A DNA stretch of 64,000 nucleotides from Paenibacillus lupini (GTDB lineage: Bacteria > Bacillota > Bacilli > Paenibacillales > Paenibacillaceae): the NCBI RefSeq assembly GCF_011761355.1, contig NZ_JAASRW010000004.1:299866-363865 (forward strand), read 5' to 3'. Each line of letters opens with the position of its first letter. Positions within the stretch are counted from its first letter, which is position 1. The translations under genes were made by a program, and so were the position numbers. Positions 26,829 to 35,901 of the stretch are shown here, piece after piece. Below the pieces are notes generated by a model, which was given only the letters and a program-made list of their open reading frames with translations, had not been told where the DNA came from and did no database searches.

Positions 26829-26847
26829 TCGGGCATTATACGCAAAC

Positions 26848-26870
26848 TGCGCATTCTTCCGATCGCCATT
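26848..26870. repeat. Inverted partial copy of the GCGATCGG repeat
   Basis: GCATTCTTCCGATCGCCATTAC is the complement of GTAATGGCGATCGGAAGAATGC, nearly matching the right flank of the element at 12617-12640. Confidence 0.6.
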
Positions 26871-26900
26871 ACTCGTGGAAGCCTGTAGGATAAAAAAATC

Positions 26901-26949
26901 AAAAGCAATAGTGGTGCAGGAATAACTCCTGTACCGCTATTGCTTTTTT
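26901..26949 (+). terminator. Terminator after the orphan permease
   Basis: Arms AAAAGCAATAGTGGTGCAGG (26901-26920) and CCTGTACCGCTATTGCTTTT (from 26928), ending in a T-run. Confidence 0.88.
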
Positions 26950-26958
26950 AGTCTTTCT

Positions 26959-27070
26959 TTCAGAAAGCTTTTAGCGTTCGCCATTGCCCCTGAATTTCAT
27001 CCGCTAAGCGGATAATTCGAAGAAATTCGGGGGCAACAGCGATCGGAAGGACGTTATGCCCGCGCAGCGA
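26959..27070. repeat. GCGTTCGC...GCGATCGG intergenic palindrome, copy 2
   Basis: Left flank CAGAAAGCTTTTAGCGTTCGC and right flank CAGCGATCGGAAGGACGTT match the copy at 12549-12634. Inner arms are TTGCCCCTGAATTTC (26984-26998) and GAAATTCGGGGGCAA (27022-27036), with a further CCGCTAAGCGG palindrome (27001-27011) between them. Confidence 0.7.
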
Positions 27071-27080
27071 CAACTCACCT

Positions 27081-27224
27081 TTAATAAATCTCTACATTAT
27101 TAGGATTATTACGGCCAACTTCTTTACTTAATTCCTCGAATGATTTCACTTTTCCATGTGTAGGATGCTGCGTATGCTTGCGTTGCTTCCATGCGTTTTC
27201 TCTGCGGTTTTTTGGCGATGTCAT
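27081..27224 (-). CDS. Small basic hydrophilic protein, unidentified
   Basis: 47 residues, starting MTSPKNRRENAWKQ and ending NNPNNVEIY; rich in Lys/Arg/Asn/His with no hydrophobic span. The ATG has AAGGGAGG exactly 8 bases upstream, which is strong evidence for translation; the frame upstream of it lacks such a site. It is divergent from the spore germination operon. Small basic proteins of this kind are often spore components in this group, but I do not recognise the family. Confidence 0.7.
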   Translation of the reverse strand: MTSPKNRRENAWKQRKHTQHPTHGKVKSFEELSKEVGRNNPNNVEIY

Positions 27225-27340
27225 GATAATAACCTCCCTTCCTAAGCTATAGGTTGGCGCTTTGAGCGGTGAATCATGCAGAAGAGAACGCTCCTCATAA
27301 TTTAGGCGAATTAGGAAATGATAACCTGTAATAATGAACG

Positions 27341-28879
27341 GTGGTGACAATAGTGCCGACGAAACCGAAAGCCAGAAGTATGCCAGAGGGCCAATTGGAT
27401 CATCACGCCATTGATCAATTCAAGGACGTACCTATCCGATCAACCATCGAAGAGAACAATAAAATCATGGAAGAGCTGTTTAAGGACAGCTCGGATATCG
27501 TCCTCCGTAAATTTGATATCGAAAATGGCCCCAAAGCAATGCTGTGTTACGTTGACGGTATGGTAACGACGAGTGCCGTTGATGCTGCATTGCAGGCGCT
27601 TATGATATTTGAAGGTGACGCTTTTACCATTGACCGGATTGCCGAGCAGACACTTCCGGTTACCCAAGCCTCCAAGATCCAGTTCTTTAAAGAGCTTTTA
27701 ACTAACCTCTTGTCAGGTGACAGCGTTCTGTTCGTAGACGGACAGGATAACGCAGTTTGCCTGGGATTGCGAGGCGGTATACGCCGCAGTGTTGCTGAGC
27801 CTGAGACAGAGACGGTTGTTCGTGGTCCACGCGAAGGCTTTAATGAGCATCTTCGGACAAATACGTCATTAGTACGAAGTAAAATCAAGTCTCCCCGGCT
27901 AAAGATGAAATCTTTTGTGATTGGGACAGAGACCAATACCAACGTCATTCTTGCCTATATGGCCGGAATTGTGAATCCGAAATTAGTCGAAGAAGCGGAG
28001 AAGCGTTTAAGCAGAATCAAGATCGACGGTGTGTTGGAGAGCGGATATATTGAAGAATTTATCCAGGATCAAGGTTACTCACCTTTCCCTCAAGTACAGA
28101 CAACAGAACGACCGGATACGGTTGCAGCCGCTCTATTAGAGGGACGAGTTGCGATAATGGTCGATGGAACGCCGTTTGCCTTAATCGCTCCTTTTGGCTT
28201 TTGGCAGTGGCTGCAGGCCAGTGAGGATTACTATGAGCGGTTCATGGTATCCACTTTATTGAGGTGGCTCAGAATGGCAAGCTTGTTTGCTGCCTTACTG
28301 TCCCCAGCATTATATATCGCGGTCTCGACTTTTCATCCGGAAATGATTCCAACAAACCTATTGCTTAGTATCGCAGCATCACGTGAAGCGATCCCTTTCC
28401 CAGCCGTTGTAGAGGCACTCATTATGGAGATTGCCTTCGAAGCTTTGAGGGAAGCGGGCGTCCGGCTCCCTCGAACTGTCGGTCAAGCAGTCAGTATTTT
28501 GGGAGCACTGGTTGTTGGTCAAGCTGCGGTACAAGCAGGGATCGTGTCAGCTGCAATGGTTATTGTCGTATCGATGACGGGGATTGCTTCCTTTACCCTT
28601 CCACGTTATAACGCGGCTATCTCCATTCGGATGCTGCGTTTTCCATTAATGCTGCTTGCCTCCGTTTTTGGCCTGCTTGGCATTATGATTGGCGTGATGG
28701 TTATAGTTGGTCACTTGGCGAAGCTCACAACATTTGGGGTTCCTTACCTTGCGCCAGTAACACCGGTTGATGTTTCAGATTTGAAAGATGTCCTGGTGCG
28801 TGCTCCATGGTGGAAGATGAGAAAACGTCCGAAATATTTGGGGACAGATAATATTAGGCGCCAAGATCCACAGCAATAA
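27341..28879 (+). CDS. Spore germination protein, GerA subunit (GerKA/GerBA family)
   Basis: A-subunit of a nutrient germinant receptor in the inner spore membrane, 512 residues. A hydrophilic N-terminal domain (about 1-300) is followed by several membrane spans (about 300-480), including the family stretch SREAIPFPAVVEALIMEI near 345. The start is uncertain: GTG 27341, 27344 or 27353, the last with GGTGGTG nearby. It is the first gene of an A-C-small-B operon with short gaps, expected to be expressed in the forespore. Confidence 0.93.
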   Translation: MVTIVPTKPKARSMPEGQLDHHAIDQFKDVPIRSTIEENNKIMEELFKDSSDIVLRKFDIENGPKAMLCYVDGMVTTSAVDAALQALMIFEGDAFTIDRIAEQTLPVTQASKIQFFKELLTNLLSGDSVLFVDGQDNAVCLGLRGGIRRSVAEPETETVVRGPREGFNEHLRTNTSLVRSKIKSPRLKMKSFVIGTETNTNVILAYMAGIVNPKLVEEAEKRLSRIKIDGVLESGYIEEFIQDQGYSPFPQVQTTERPDTVAAALLEGRVAIMVDGTPFALIAPFGFWQWLQASEDYYERFMVSTLLRWLRMASLFAALLSPALYIAVSTFHPEMIPTNLLLSIAASREAIPFPAVVEALIMEIAFEALREAGVRLPRTVGQAVSILGALVVGQAAVQAGIVSAAMVIVVSMTGIASFTLPRYNAAISIRMLRFPLMLLASVFGLLGIMIGVMVIVGHLAKLTTFGVPYLAPVTPVDVSDLKDVLVRAPWWKMRKRPKYLGTDNIRRQDPQQ

Positions 28880-28903
28880 CAGTAGAGGAGGAGAGTCCTG
28901 TCT

Positions 28904-30094
28904 ATGAAGATGAAGATAATCAGAATAATGCGCAAGTCTTTAATAGGAATTGTCCTTCTAGGCATGCTCCTCCTGCTGTCGAGCTGTTGGGATCGGCGTG
29001 AAATTAATGACGTGGCGTTCGTACTGGCCAGCGCAATTGATAAAGAAGGCGATAATATTCGAGTGAGTGTTCTTATTCCACTTCCCGGGAATATGGGGGG
29101 CACCGGCTCCGGCGGAGGTGGAGGCTCTGGCGGGCAAAAGCCATTCGCGATCAAGACAGATACGGGGAAAACCGTCCGTGAAGCAGTATCGAAACTCCAA
29201 TTCCGCCTGCCTAGGCATTTATTCTTTGGGCATCGTCGGGTCATTATTATTGGGGAGGATCTGGCGAAGCAAGAAGGGATATTGACAATGATTGATGCCG
29301 TAACCCGTACACCCGAGAACCGGTTAACCGCCTTTATCGCGATCTCCGAAGGCAAAGCGGTGGATCTCCTTAATGCAGATACACGTCTCGAACGTTTTTC
29401 AGCGGAGTCCATGAGGGAACTGCTTCAATCGGATGCAAGTGTTCGTGTTTCGTTAAAGGATGTCATCAGCAAGGTTATTGCTGTCGGAAATGATGCATTC
29501 TTTCCTTATATGGAGAAGGTGAAGACGAAAATCAAAGGTCAGGAAGCGGAAGATATTTTGATTGAGGGCTTTGCCTTGACCCATGACGGCAAGATGAAAG
29601 GTGTACTCAATGGCAATGCAGCTATTGGTCTGAGACTTCTGAATCACCAATTCCGCAGCTACGACGAGACGTTTAACGATGAAGGGAATTACCTTACTAT
29701 AGCGATTAATCAGGCTGATGTCAGTATCAAGCCTGTGATGACGAACGGGACGTTGTCTTTCCGAATTCATTCGACAGTGAAAGCAAGTGTAAATGAAGAT
29801 CGCAATTTAGATCGGAATTATGATGACTATAAGCAGCGCAGGCAGATTGAGCTGATCGTGCAGCAACGGGTCATTGATAATATAAAGCTCGCTATTGCGA
29901 ACATGCAACGTGCAAATAGTGATGCAATCGGTTTTGGTCTGTATGTGCATCGTGCCTTTCCACAGCTATGGACCAAGCAATATCGTGATGAGTGGGAGAC
30001 GATTTTCAGAGAGACCAAGTTTGAAGTTACAGCGACAGCGAATTTGTTCCGACTAGGCATGAGCGGTGAGAACCTGGGAAGGAAGGATCAGTAG
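28904..30094 (+). CDS. Spore germination lipoprotein, GerC subunit
   Basis: C-subunit of the germinant receptor, 396 residues. The signal peptide ends in lipobox LLSSC (Cys near residue 27), directly followed by WDRREINDVAFVLA, the classic Ger(x)C opening. A Gly-rich patch (GGTGSGGGGGSGG) near residues 65-77 is an unusually long flexible insert in the first domain. GAGGAGAGTCCTGTCT precedes the ATG. It sits 24 bases after the A-subunit gene and one base before the small membrane protein gene. Confidence 0.94.
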   Translation: MKMKIIRIMRKSLIGIVLLGMLLLLSSCWDRREINDVAFVLASAIDKEGDNIRVSVLIPLPGNMGGTGSGGGGGSGGQKPFAIKTDTGKTVREAVSKLQFRLPRHLFFGHRRVIIIGEDLAKQEGILTMIDAVTRTPENRLTAFIAISEGKAVDLLNADTRLERFSAESMRELLQSDASVRVSLKDVISKVIAVGNDAFFPYMEKVKTKIKGQEAEDILIEGFALTHDGKMKGVLNGNAAIGLRLLNHQFRSYDETFNDEGNYLTIAINQADVSIKPVMTNGTLSFRIHSTVKASVNEDRNLDRNYDDYKQRRQIELIVQQRVIDNIKLAIANMQRANSDAIGFGLYVHRAFPQLWTKQYRDEWETIFRETKFEVTATANLFRLGMSGENLGRKDQ

Positions 30095-30095
30095 G

Positions 30096-30320
30096 ATGGA
30101 TATTGGTTTTATCGTATTTGTGATCGTTCTATTGATCGGTACCGCTGTGGTTAAATGGAAAAACATGAAAAATTTATCCAGCAAGATGATGTTTTTCACC
30201 ATCGTCGGTTTGATTGTAATACTGATCATCATCTGCATCAAACATAAAGCGTACTCCATCATGAGTGTGTCCGTCATACGGAATATGGTGATGGGCTTGT
30301 ATGATTTGATGAAAGAATAG
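30096..30320 (+). CDS. Small two-span membrane protein of the ger operon (D-subunit-like)
   Basis: 74 residues with two hydrophobic spans: about 2-19 (IGFIVFVIVLLIGTAVV) and about 31-48 (MMFFTIVGLIVILIIICI). GGAAGGAT lies 7 bases before the ATG, one base after the GerC stop. Small two-span proteins encoded in or beside ger operons have been described in Bacillus as D-subunits that modulate receptor function; size, topology and position fit. Assignment rests on these features, not on a sequence match. Confidence 0.8.
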   Translation: MDIGFIVFVIVLLIGTAVVKWKNMKNLSSKMMFFTIVGLIVILIIICIKHKAYSIMSVSVIRNMVMGLYDLMKE

Positions 30321-30330
30321 GGGAGCTAAT

Positions 30331-31626
30331 ATGCAAGATCGTATGAAAGTAACCGCGCTGCAGATGTCGCTGCTCGTCGCATCGTTGCTTATTGCTTCAA
30401 ATATGATTACGATGCCAACGGCGTTAACGATGGCGGCTCAACAAGATGCATGGTATGCTTATTTGTTTTCGATCCCATACGGGATCGGAATGGCTTATAT
30501 CATGTGGAGATTGGTACGCTCCAGCCCGGAGAAAAACATGTATGAAATCATGCAGCAATCCTTGGGTAAGTGGTTTGGAGGATTGATGAACGGGGTATTA
30601 ATTGCGTATTTGTCTATGGATTTGATCACACAGCTTCGCATCTATAGTGATTTTTTTAGTTCCTCCATCTTACTGCGAACGCCGCAGATTTACATCCTGC
30701 TGATGACGATGCTGCTGCTGGCCTATTATGCAGGGGGCTCCATGGAGCATTTGTTCAGGACAAATGTTGTGTTTATAACCTTATTCATAGGGTTCTACAC
30801 GCTGACTCCCATATTTCTGCTTAATGAAATTGATTTGAATAAGCTTCAGCCATCCCTTAGTAATGGTGTTATTCAACCGTTAAAGGGAGGATTTTTAGCC
30901 ATTGGCTCTTTTACGGATCTTATTGTGTTTGGTGCGTTTCTTCACCATGTGAGAAAGCCTCGAGACATTTATATCGCGATGAAAACAGGTGTTATATACT
31001 CCGCGTTTATGCTTACCATCTGGTTATTCTGTGTTGTCAGTGTCGTCAGCCCGATCCTTTCTACACGGCTCATCTATATTGGCTGGATTCTCGTTCAGCA
31101 GATTCATGTGACAGACTTTTTGGATAGAATTGATTTGTTTCTAATCAGTTTGTATGTTCCGATCCTCCTCATCAAATTTGCTGCGGTGTACATTGCTATT
31201 TTGACGGGGATTGCTTCTTATACGAAACAAAAAAAGTTCGACTTTATTAATCTGCCGGTAGGGATTGTAGTTACCATCCTGGCATCAATAACGTTCAATA
31301 ACACAGATGAAGTTTCACAGTTTTACGCCTTTGGTATTACGCCAATCTCGATTTGTGTTCAGTTCATATTCCTTGCGGGCTTATTTATTGGTCTAGGGAT
31401 TAAGAAGAGAAAAAGTCAGCCAGCTGACCTCAAAGTAAACGGTTCAGGGATCGGGGTATGGCTGATGCTGGCCGGGGGAGCAGCGGCTATTATTGCTGGT
31501 GCTACGGTTGGCAATCAGCATGGTTATTACGGTCTGACTAGTGCTTGTCTATTCGTCTGCTTCCTGCTGGTATGTGTGTATTTCAGTATGAGGGAGTTTG
31601 CTAAAGCAATAGGGAAAAGGACATAG
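30331..31626 (+). CDS. Spore germination permease, GerB subunit
   Basis: B-subunit of the germinant receptor, of the amino acid/polyamine/organocation-like permease group, thought to bind the germinant. 431 residues with ten to twelve spans; the usual GerB proteins have about 365, so the C-terminal extension (about 370-431, with two further spans) is long. AGGGGAGCTAAT precedes the ATG. It is the last gene of the operon and is followed by a hairpin. Confidence 0.92.
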   Translation: MQDRMKVTALQMSLLVASLLIASNMITMPTALTMAAQQDAWYAYLFSIPYGIGMAYIMWRLVRSSPEKNMYEIMQQSLGKWFGGLMNGVLIAYLSMDLITQLRIYSDFFSSSILLRTPQIYILLMTMLLLAYYAGGSMEHLFRTNVVFITLFIGFYTLTPIFLLNEIDLNKLQPSLSNGVIQPLKGGFLAIGSFTDLIVFGAFLHHVRKPRDIYIAMKTGVIYSAFMLTIWLFCVVSVVSPILSTRLIYIGWILVQQIHVTDFLDRIDLFLISLYVPILLIKFAAVYIAILTGIASYTKQKKFDFINLPVGIVVTILASITFNNTDEVSQFYAFGITPISICVQFIFLAGLFIGLGIKKRKSQPADLKVNGSGIGVWLMLAGGAAAIIAGATVGNQHGYYGLTSACLFVCFLLVCVYFSMREFAKAIGKRT

Positions 31627-31634
31627 ACATGGAT

Positions 31635-31661
31635 AACGGCACCCGAGAATCGGGTGCCGTT
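31635..31661 (+). terminator. Hairpin after the ger operon
   Basis: Perfect arms ACGGCACCCGA and TCGGGTGCCGT with a 3-base loop; the T-tract is weak (TTGGTTTGTG). Confidence 0.65.
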
Positions 31662-32045
31662 GGTTTGTGTAACGTATATTTAACCTCAGCGGTAGTATGT
31701 ACTGACCGCAGGTTCATATCCCTTGTTAATTGCAACAAGATTAATGTGAGATGATTATCTTGCGCATACTTTGGGTTGCTTTGTGTAACGGACAAAGCAG
31801 CTTGTAAGCATACTTTAAAACAACGAAAGCCCTGCCTCTCTTCCGTCCTTGCGGCTCCTAGACCGCGCCAGTGTGAATCAAAGTTCTTACTGTACGTAAG
31901 GATTTGGAATTAACAGAAAAGAAAAATCTTATTCGAGGAAATCTTGAATTTTTCTGTTTTGGAGGGATATACAGGGGTTAAATATAACACAACTTTTATA
32001 GTATATATCGATCAGCCAGAAAAAGCAAGGAAAATACAAAAATTG
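31662..32045. other. Intergenic region with no recognised feature
   Basis: 384 bases between the ger operon hairpin and the stop of the leftward HxlR gene. I see no supported gene, no large palindrome and no match to the repeat families elsewhere in the window. Confidence 0.5.
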
Positions 32046-32384
32046 TTAGGTCCACTTTGCGGCCCAAAGCTTCATTTGCTTCAAGATATGATGGAGATCC
32101 TCACCCTTAGGTGTTAGGGTGTATTCTACTGTAACGGGAACAGTCGCGAATACGTGTCGCTCAAGCACTCCTTTTTCCTCCAAATGGCGAAGGGTACTAG
32201 TGAGCGCTCGTGGACTAACAGCCGGAATTAGACGCTGCAGTTCGCCAAATCTCCTTGTGCCGCAGAACAGCTCTCTGATTACGAGAAAAGCCCATTTTCC
32301 TCCGATAACGTCCAGCGTTTTCTCAATATTGCATTCAATGGTGACAGGTTCTTTTGGTACGTAATTATCAGCATGCATGTTCAT
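32046..32384 (-). CDS. HxlR family transcriptional regulator
   Basis: A 112-residue winged-helix regulator. Family hallmarks: CNIEKTLDVIGGKWAFLVIREL, the recognition region FGELQRLIPAVSPRALTSTLRHLEEKGVL and VEYTLTPKG (each shown in part). HxlR/YodB-type proteins often sense electrophiles or aldehydes; the single Cys near residue 19 is at the N-terminal position used for sensing in YodB/HypR-like members. AAAGGGG lies 5 bases before the ATG. It is divergent from the aldo/keto reductase gene, its likely target. Confidence 0.92.
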   Translation of the reverse strand: MNMHADNYVPKEPVTIECNIEKTLDVIGGKWAFLVIRELFCGTRRFGELQRLIPAVSPRALTSTLRHLEEKGVLERHVFATVPVTVEYTLTPKGEDLHHILKQMKLWAAKWT

Positions 32385-32538
32385 TCAAGCCCCTTTCTTA
32401 CATAAGGATATGTAACTACATTTAGTATAGTATATATATTAGAAATAATAAATTAAAAAAACATTCACTACTTTAAAAAAGATACGGACTGTCATACACT
32501 AAGCCTTGAAAGATACTAGGCGGAGGGATGAACAGACG

Positions 32539-33513
32539 ATGAAATATAGAAGACTTGGGAACAGCGGCCTTAAAGTAAGTGAGATCGGACTAGGCAGCTG
32601 GCTCACATACGGAGATGCGACGGAGAAGGAGACGGCAGGACAATGTATCCGGCTTGCTTATGAGAGCGGTATCAATTTCTTTGATACGGCTAATGCCTAC
32701 AATCGTGGAGAAGCTGAGAAGGTCATGGGGGATGCGCTAAAGGATTATCGTCGCAGCAGCTACGTGCTTGCTACCAAAGTATATTTCCCTATGGATGCAG
32801 GACCCAATGACCGTGGACTATCCCGTAAGCACGTAATCGAGCAATGTGATGCAAGTCTGAAGAGACTTGGTACTGATTACATCGATTTGTATCAATGCCA
32901 TCGTTATGATCCGGAAACACCTGTCGAAGAAACGCTGCGTGCTTTAGATGATCTTGCTGCTTCTGGCAAAATTCTATATGCGGGTATTAGCGAATGGACA
33001 GGCGCTCAAATTACGGACGCTGTCGGAATTGGCAAACGGCTTGGCCTTCGTCCGCTTGTGTCTAACCAGCCTATTTACAATATGATTGAGCGTTACATTG
33101 AGAAAGAAGTATTGCCAGTGAGTGAACGTGAAGGATTAGGTCAGGTTGTGTTCTCTCCACTTGCGCAGGGCGTATTGACGGGGAAATACAAACCGGGTCA
33201 AGCAGCTCCTTCGGATAGCCGTGCAGCCAATAAACAGACGAACTTTGTTATTAACAGCTATATGCGTGATGATGTCCTGACTTGTGTGCAGCAGCTGGAG
33301 CAGCTCGCAGCAGAAATCGGAGCGACGTTGTCGCAATTTGCGCTTGCTTGGGTGCTTCGTCAGCCTGGAGTAAGCTCGGCTATTATTGGTTCGAGTCGTC
33401 CTTCACAAATCGAGGAAAATTTGAAGGCTGTTGATCTCACTTTAACGTCTGATATTCTTGCGCGTGCAGATGCGATTTTGTCCGAGATTAACGGCTTTGC
33501 TCCACTTCGTTAA
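32539..33513 (+). CDS. Aldo/keto reductase (YhdN/Kv-beta type)
   Basis: NADPH-dependent reductase of aldehydes and ketones, 324 residues with a TIM-barrel fold. Opening MKYRRLGNSGLKVSEIGLG; catalytic Asp and Tyr in FFDTANAYNRGEAE, Lys in VLATKVYF and His in YQCHRYD; cofactor-binding C-terminus AIIGSSRPSQIEENL. The ATG follows GGAGGG; an in-frame TTG at 32506 is less convincing. The divergent HxlR gene suggests induction by reactive carbonyls, which is inference. Confidence 0.93.
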   Translation: MKYRRLGNSGLKVSEIGLGSWLTYGDATEKETAGQCIRLAYESGINFFDTANAYNRGEAEKVMGDALKDYRRSSYVLATKVYFPMDAGPNDRGLSRKHVIEQCDASLKRLGTDYIDLYQCHRYDPETPVEETLRALDDLAASGKILYAGISEWTGAQITDAVGIGKRLGLRPLVSNQPIYNMIERYIEKEVLPVSEREGLGQVVFSPLAQGVLTGKYKPGQAAPSDSRAANKQTNFVINSYMRDDVLTCVQQLEQLAAEIGATLSQFALAWVLRQPGVSSAIIGSSRPSQIEENLKAVDLTLTSDILARADAILSEINGFAPLR

Positions 33514-33582
33514 GAGTCAATCATATTATTTCATTCCTTCATTTAAATAAGGTATGATGGGTTCAATGAAGGGATGGAACGT

Positions 33583-34728
33583 ATGAAGCTGTATTTGCTT
33601 AGAGGTTATAACTTCTTTTATTTCTCGATGTTCGCGATGTTCTTGTCCTTCCTTCCGTTGTACTTCGCGGCGAAAGGCATTTCGGCATCAGAGATCGGAA
33701 TGATATTAGGTACGGGCAGCATTATCGGCGTAATCTCCCAGCCGTTATGGGGGATGATCAGCGATAAATATAAAACGATAAAAGTTGTTCTGCTGATCCT
33801 GCTGACCGCATCCATTGGTCTAGGCATTTTGTTATTCTCGGTTTCGCTCCTGTCTGCGGCTTTTGTTTTGACTGCTGCTATGTACTTTTTCTTAATGCCT
33901 GCTGATCCTTTGACGGAGAGCATGAATTTTCGTCTCGCGGAAAAGAGTGGGGTAAGCTTCGGTTCAATCCGCATGTATGGAGCACTAGGCTATGCCGTTG
34001 CTTCCTATATAATTGGTTACGTTGGTGACCAGTACGGCATGGACAGCTTCGTGTATTTGTATGCTGCTTATGGAGTCATTACGTTGGTATTGTGTATTTC
34101 GTTACCAGAAACACCTGCAGCAGGGAAGCCAGTTGCTTGGCGTGATATGCTGCCCTTTTTCCGGGACAAGCGTACGGTACAGTTTCTACTGCTCGTCTTG
34201 TTAATTGCGATCCCGCATCGGATGAATGACAGCTATGTTGGCCTGTATGTTCAAAGCCTTGGCGGAGGAGTAGGGATGGTGGGGCTGGCCTGGTTTATTA
34301 TGACCCTGGCTGAGGTGGTCTTCTTTGCTCTGATCCATCGGTTTATCAAACCGGGCAAAGAGCTCCAGGTCATCTCGCTTGCCGCAGGTGTTTACGTCAT
34401 TCGGTTTGCGCTGTCGGCCTGGTGGGATGATCCGGTAGCTATAGTGTGGCTTCAACTGCTGCAAGGGTTATCATTCGTCTTGTTCTATGCTGCATCTATT
34501 CAATATCTATATACCTTAATCCCTGAGCAATGGAAAGCAACCGGACAAACGATACTCGCCATGCTGCTGTTTGGCATATCAAGTATTATATCTTCTACAG
34601 TTGGCGGCTGGCTGTTTGATTGGATAGGGGGACCCGCGCTTTATGTATGCATGTCAGTCTTATCCTTCATTGGGGTATGCAGCGGATTACTTATACAAAA
34701 CAATCAAAAAAGGATCAGGGCGACCTAA
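33583..34728 (+). CDS. Major facilitator superfamily transporter
   Basis: 381 residues from this start, with 12 hydrophobic spans in two six-helix halves. The N-terminal half has GYNFFYFSMFAMFLSFLPLYF and the loop GMISDKYKTIK after span 2, a variant of the MFS motif A; it resembles the MFS_1-like sugar:proton group (YwbF-like). The substrate is unknown. ATG 33583 has AAGGG nine bases upstream; ATG 33574 overlaps that site. A terminator begins within the last codons. Confidence 0.88.
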   Translation: MKLYLLRGYNFFYFSMFAMFLSFLPLYFAAKGISASEIGMILGTGSIIGVISQPLWGMISDKYKTIKVVLLILLTASIGLGILLFSVSLLSAAFVLTAAMYFFLMPADPLTESMNFRLAEKSGVSFGSIRMYGALGYAVASYIIGYVGDQYGMDSFVYLYAAYGVITLVLCISLPETPAAGKPVAWRDMLPFFRDKRTVQFLLLVLLIAIPHRMNDSYVGLYVQSLGGGVGMVGLAWFIMTLAEVVFFALIHRFIKPGKELQVISLAAGVYVIRFALSAWWDDPVAIVWLQLLQGLSFVLFYAASIQYLYTLIPEQWKATGQTILAMLLFGISSIISSTVGGWLFDWIGGPALYVCMSVLSFIGVCSGLLIQNNQKRIRAT

Positions 34729-34750
34729 TGGCGACCTGATCCTTTTTTTT
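34706..34750. terminator. Bidirectional terminator
   Basis: Arms AAAAAAGGATCAGG and CCTGATCCTTTTTTTT. It overlaps the end of the MFS gene and faces the convergent YhcN-type gene. Confidence 0.88.
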
Positions 34751-34795
34751 CACTATATTAATAGGAAGAGATTTTTTCGTTTAAGCTTGAGCGGA

Positions 34796-35542
34796 TTAAT
34801 TTGTCGGGATAATGGACTGTCCGCCACGGTGCTTGGCACGCATATTTTCGTAATCTTTAATTTGCTGCGGCATAATATTACCTCCAGCGAACTGGTACTT
34901 CACCAAGGTGTTAAAGTCTTGAAGCCATGGGGTTAGAGAATGATTCATCCAAGCCTGCTTGGCGTATTCATTAAGTTCATTTACAAAATCCATATTTGCG
35001 GAGATATGCACTTCTTGAACAGCAGGTGCAAGCTCCCTTACTTTTACGGCTACGGTCTGTTTAAGCTCATCGGACAGCATGCTGTGATCATTAACAGTAA
35101 ATAAGGAGTTATACGGACTAACCAGCTGGCGATTATCCCAACGCTGGCTGCCTGTATCATGGTTGTATACGCCTTCGCTTGAACCACTTCGATTCTGCTC
35201 GTCAGTATGGCCTGTACTTTTGGTCCCAACAGCGGTCCAGTCAAGCGCAAGGCCAACATAAGCATTCTTGTCGGTCAGCATGACAATTGATGAGCCAACG
35301 CCGCCAAGCTTAGATACTTCATTAGAAAGTGTGTTGCTGTATTCGAAAAAGGTGTTGTCATGCTGATACGGGTTGTTTGCGGAAGAGGTACCATACATCT
35401 TACTGCCATGCATTTTGGCATCACCGGCTTTACGGCTGCCATAATCATGGTCACTGCTTTGGATTTGCTTCTCATAGCCACACGCTGCAGTCATGCTAAT
35501 TAGTAAACAAGAAATCAATAATCCGGCCACTCGTTTGTTCAA
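34796..35542 (-). CDS. YhcN/YlaJ family sporulation lipoprotein
   Basis: A 248-residue lipoprotein with the signal peptide ending in the lipobox MTAAC (Cys near 21). The TTG start has TGGAGG ten bases upstream. Family features: the SSIVMLTDKNAYVGLAL strand near residue 84 and VREVHISANMDF-like VQEVHISANMDFVNELN near 190. A Gly/Ser/Asn/His-rich linker follows the Cys. Homologues are found in the spore and affect germination or outgrowth. It is monocistronic and converges on the MFS gene. Confidence 0.88.
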   Translation of the reverse strand: MNKRVAGLLISCLLISMTAACGYEKQIQSSDHDYGSRKAGDAKMHGSKMYGTSSANNPYQHDNTFFEYSNTLSNEVSKLGGVGSSIVMLTDKNAYVGLALDWTAVGTKSTGHTDEQNRSGSSEGVYNHDTGSQRWDNRQLVSPYNSLFTVNDHSMLSDELKQTVAVKVRELAPAVQEVHISANMDFVNELNEYAKQAWMNHSLTPWLQDFNTLVKYQFAGGNIMPQQIKDYENMRAKHRGGQSIIPTN

Positions 35543-35757
35543 GACAAATCAGCCTCCATTCGGGCGGTTATAGGAATAGGTTCTGTAGGGAACGATGAAA
35601 TATACGCTTCAACCTCCATACATAATTGACCATGGGTTTGGTGCACAATGTAGGGTAGGGAAACGGTGTAAGAAAATGCTTTGTCAAACCCGCGAAGCCA
35701 TGAAAATACGGGCTTTTTGACAGCTTTGAGAACAATTTGTGAACTCTCTGTGGAACA

Positions 35758-35786
35758 TTGACAAATAAGTACAGCAACTTTATATT
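35758..35786 (+). promoter_or_regulatory. Sigma-A promoter of the cta operon
   Basis: TTGACA (35758-35763), 17-bp spacer, TATATT (35781-35786). It predicts a 5' leader of about 110 bases before ctaC. The rest of the gap 35543-35901 shows nothing else I can identify. Confidence 0.75.
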
Positions 35787-35901
35787 TAATAAAGTGATTT
35801 AGTTCCAGTAGTTGTCATAACATCTGTGAAACACGCAGTTTGCCGCATTATTCCTTAAATGATAGCATCTGCGAAAACGTCAAAAGTGGGGTTGATTATT
35901 G

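Noticed and set aside
35568-35777. A 69-codon minus-strand frame upstream of the cta promoter
   Set aside because: No ribosome-binding site, no recognisable protein features, and it overlaps the TTGACA-N17-TATATT promoter of the opposite strand.
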